Positions 63,604 to 64,000 of a stretch of DNA of 64,000 nucleotides are shown here, piece after piece. Made by a program: the position numbers and the translations under genes. The stretch's first letter is position 1. Every line of letters begins with the position of its first letter. The DNA lies in NCBI GenBank assembly GCA_026627385.1, contig JAPNUR010000013.1:21774-85773 (forward strand). The letters are read 5' to 3'. This DNA comes from Bacillota bacterium. GTDB taxonomy: Bacteria > Bacillota > Sulfobacillia > Sulfobacillales > Sulfobacillaceae. The notes below the pieces were generated by a model. That model was not told the DNA's origin and searched no databases. It worked only from the letters and a program-made list of their open reading frames with translations.

Positions 63604-64000
63604 ATGCATTCTACCTCGACGATTGATGAACGTAAAGCCGCGGTGCAAGGCGCGGTGATTGGGGGGATCGATGTGGCCCAAGAGTGGCATTACATCCACT
63701 GGCTGTTTTCCAACGGGTTGTCGGCGGACAAACCGCGGCGGTTTACGAATAGCCGGAGTGGGTTCGAGGCGCTGTGGGCCCAACGGCCCCCGGGCACGCG
63801 CTTTGTGATTGGGCTAGAATCCACGGGCGGTTATTGGTTACCCTTGGCGCATTGGCTACGCCAGCAACCCGGCGTCACCGTCGTCTTGGTCAATCCGCTG
63901 CATACCCACAAACTCAAAGAAGTCGACGACCGGACACCCTCGAAACACGACGCTAAGGATGCCGGGGTGATCGCGCGAGCGGTCGCCGAAGGACGGTACG
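63604..64000 (+). CDS. IS110-family transposase, 5' part
   Basis: The first 132 codons of a transposase running off the window. GGAGG lies 8 bases before the ATG. The DEDD nuclease domain is visible: IGGIDVAQEWHY gives the first Asp, FVIGLESTGGYW the Glu, and DRTPSKHDAKDAGVIARAVA the last Asp pair. IS110 elements insert without classical inverted repeats, so the left end cannot be placed exactly; it lies somewhere in 63467-63603. Confidence 0.92.
   Translation, partial: MHSTSTIDERKAAVQGAVIGGIDVAQEWHYIHWLFSNGLSADKPRRFTNSRSGFEALWAQRPPGTRFVIGLESTGGYWLPLAHWLRQQPGVTVVLVNPLHTHKLKEVDDRTPSKHDAKDAGVIARAVAEGRY

Overview
The window looks like a chromosomal piece of a moderately G+C-rich, motile, spore-forming Firmicute, possibly of the Sulfobacillus type. 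That is an inference from gene content: FlhF/FlhG with FliW/CsrA and YaaR, a Spo0E-like phosphatase, strong AAGGAGG ribosome sites, and many GTG and TTG starts. No rRNA or species marker is present, so the genus is not proven.

Layout. Positions 1-9.8 kb carry flagellar genes. On the plus strand are flhF (partial), flhG, two FlgF/FlgG-type rod/hook proteins, fliL, fliM and fliN. On the minus strand are a lytic transglycosylase and the run YaaR-FlgN-FlgK-FlgL-FliW-CsrA. A consensus promoter then drives three tRNA genes (fMet, Met, Lys) at 9.9-10.2 kb. A broken second copy of the 3' half of tRNA-Lys lies just downstream and opens an accessory zone (10.3-13.2 kb) with a DUF6922/AbiEii-type toxin-antitoxin-like ORF and decayed genes. 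Positions 13.2-18.5 kb hold an O-antigen-ligase-like polymerase, a cupin glucose-6-phosphate isomerase, an APC permease and a DeoR regulator.

Positions 19.7-31.5 kb are a carbohydrate-use island. A LacI regulator and two glycoside-hydrolase-like proteins on the minus strand face a CUT1-type ABC importer (two permeases and a binding protein, no ATPase) and a 1055-residue secreted beta-helix protein on the plus strand. The permease/DeoR block recurs in decayed form at 34.5-35.6 kb, so direct repeats bracket the island together with a tandem universal stress protein and a PhyH-family oxygenase. A dead IS256-family element follows.

Positions 38.5-54.7 kb are the most interesting part. A GT39-like membrane protein is followed by a cyclic-di-GMP-I riboswitch with a terminator ahead of a secreted glycosidase. 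Next come a processive GT2 synthase with a type II secretion ATPase N-domain-like (MshEN-like) module, an exosortase with Cys/Arg/His active-site residues, an AAA+ ATPase, a GT2-GtrA fusion, two secreted carboxypeptidase-regulatory-like proteins, a tiny B-box zinc protein, and two secreted proteins that share a C-terminal LPEVPWA/transmembrane/WRR tail. I read this as a c-di-GMP-controlled surface polysaccharide locus paired with its own exosortase and substrates.

Positions 55.9-58.2 kb hold an orphan ORF and a secreted collagen-like protein. Positions 59.6-63.5 kb carry a GntR/LacI hybrid regulator and a second ABC sugar importer, followed by an IS110-family transposase running off the end.
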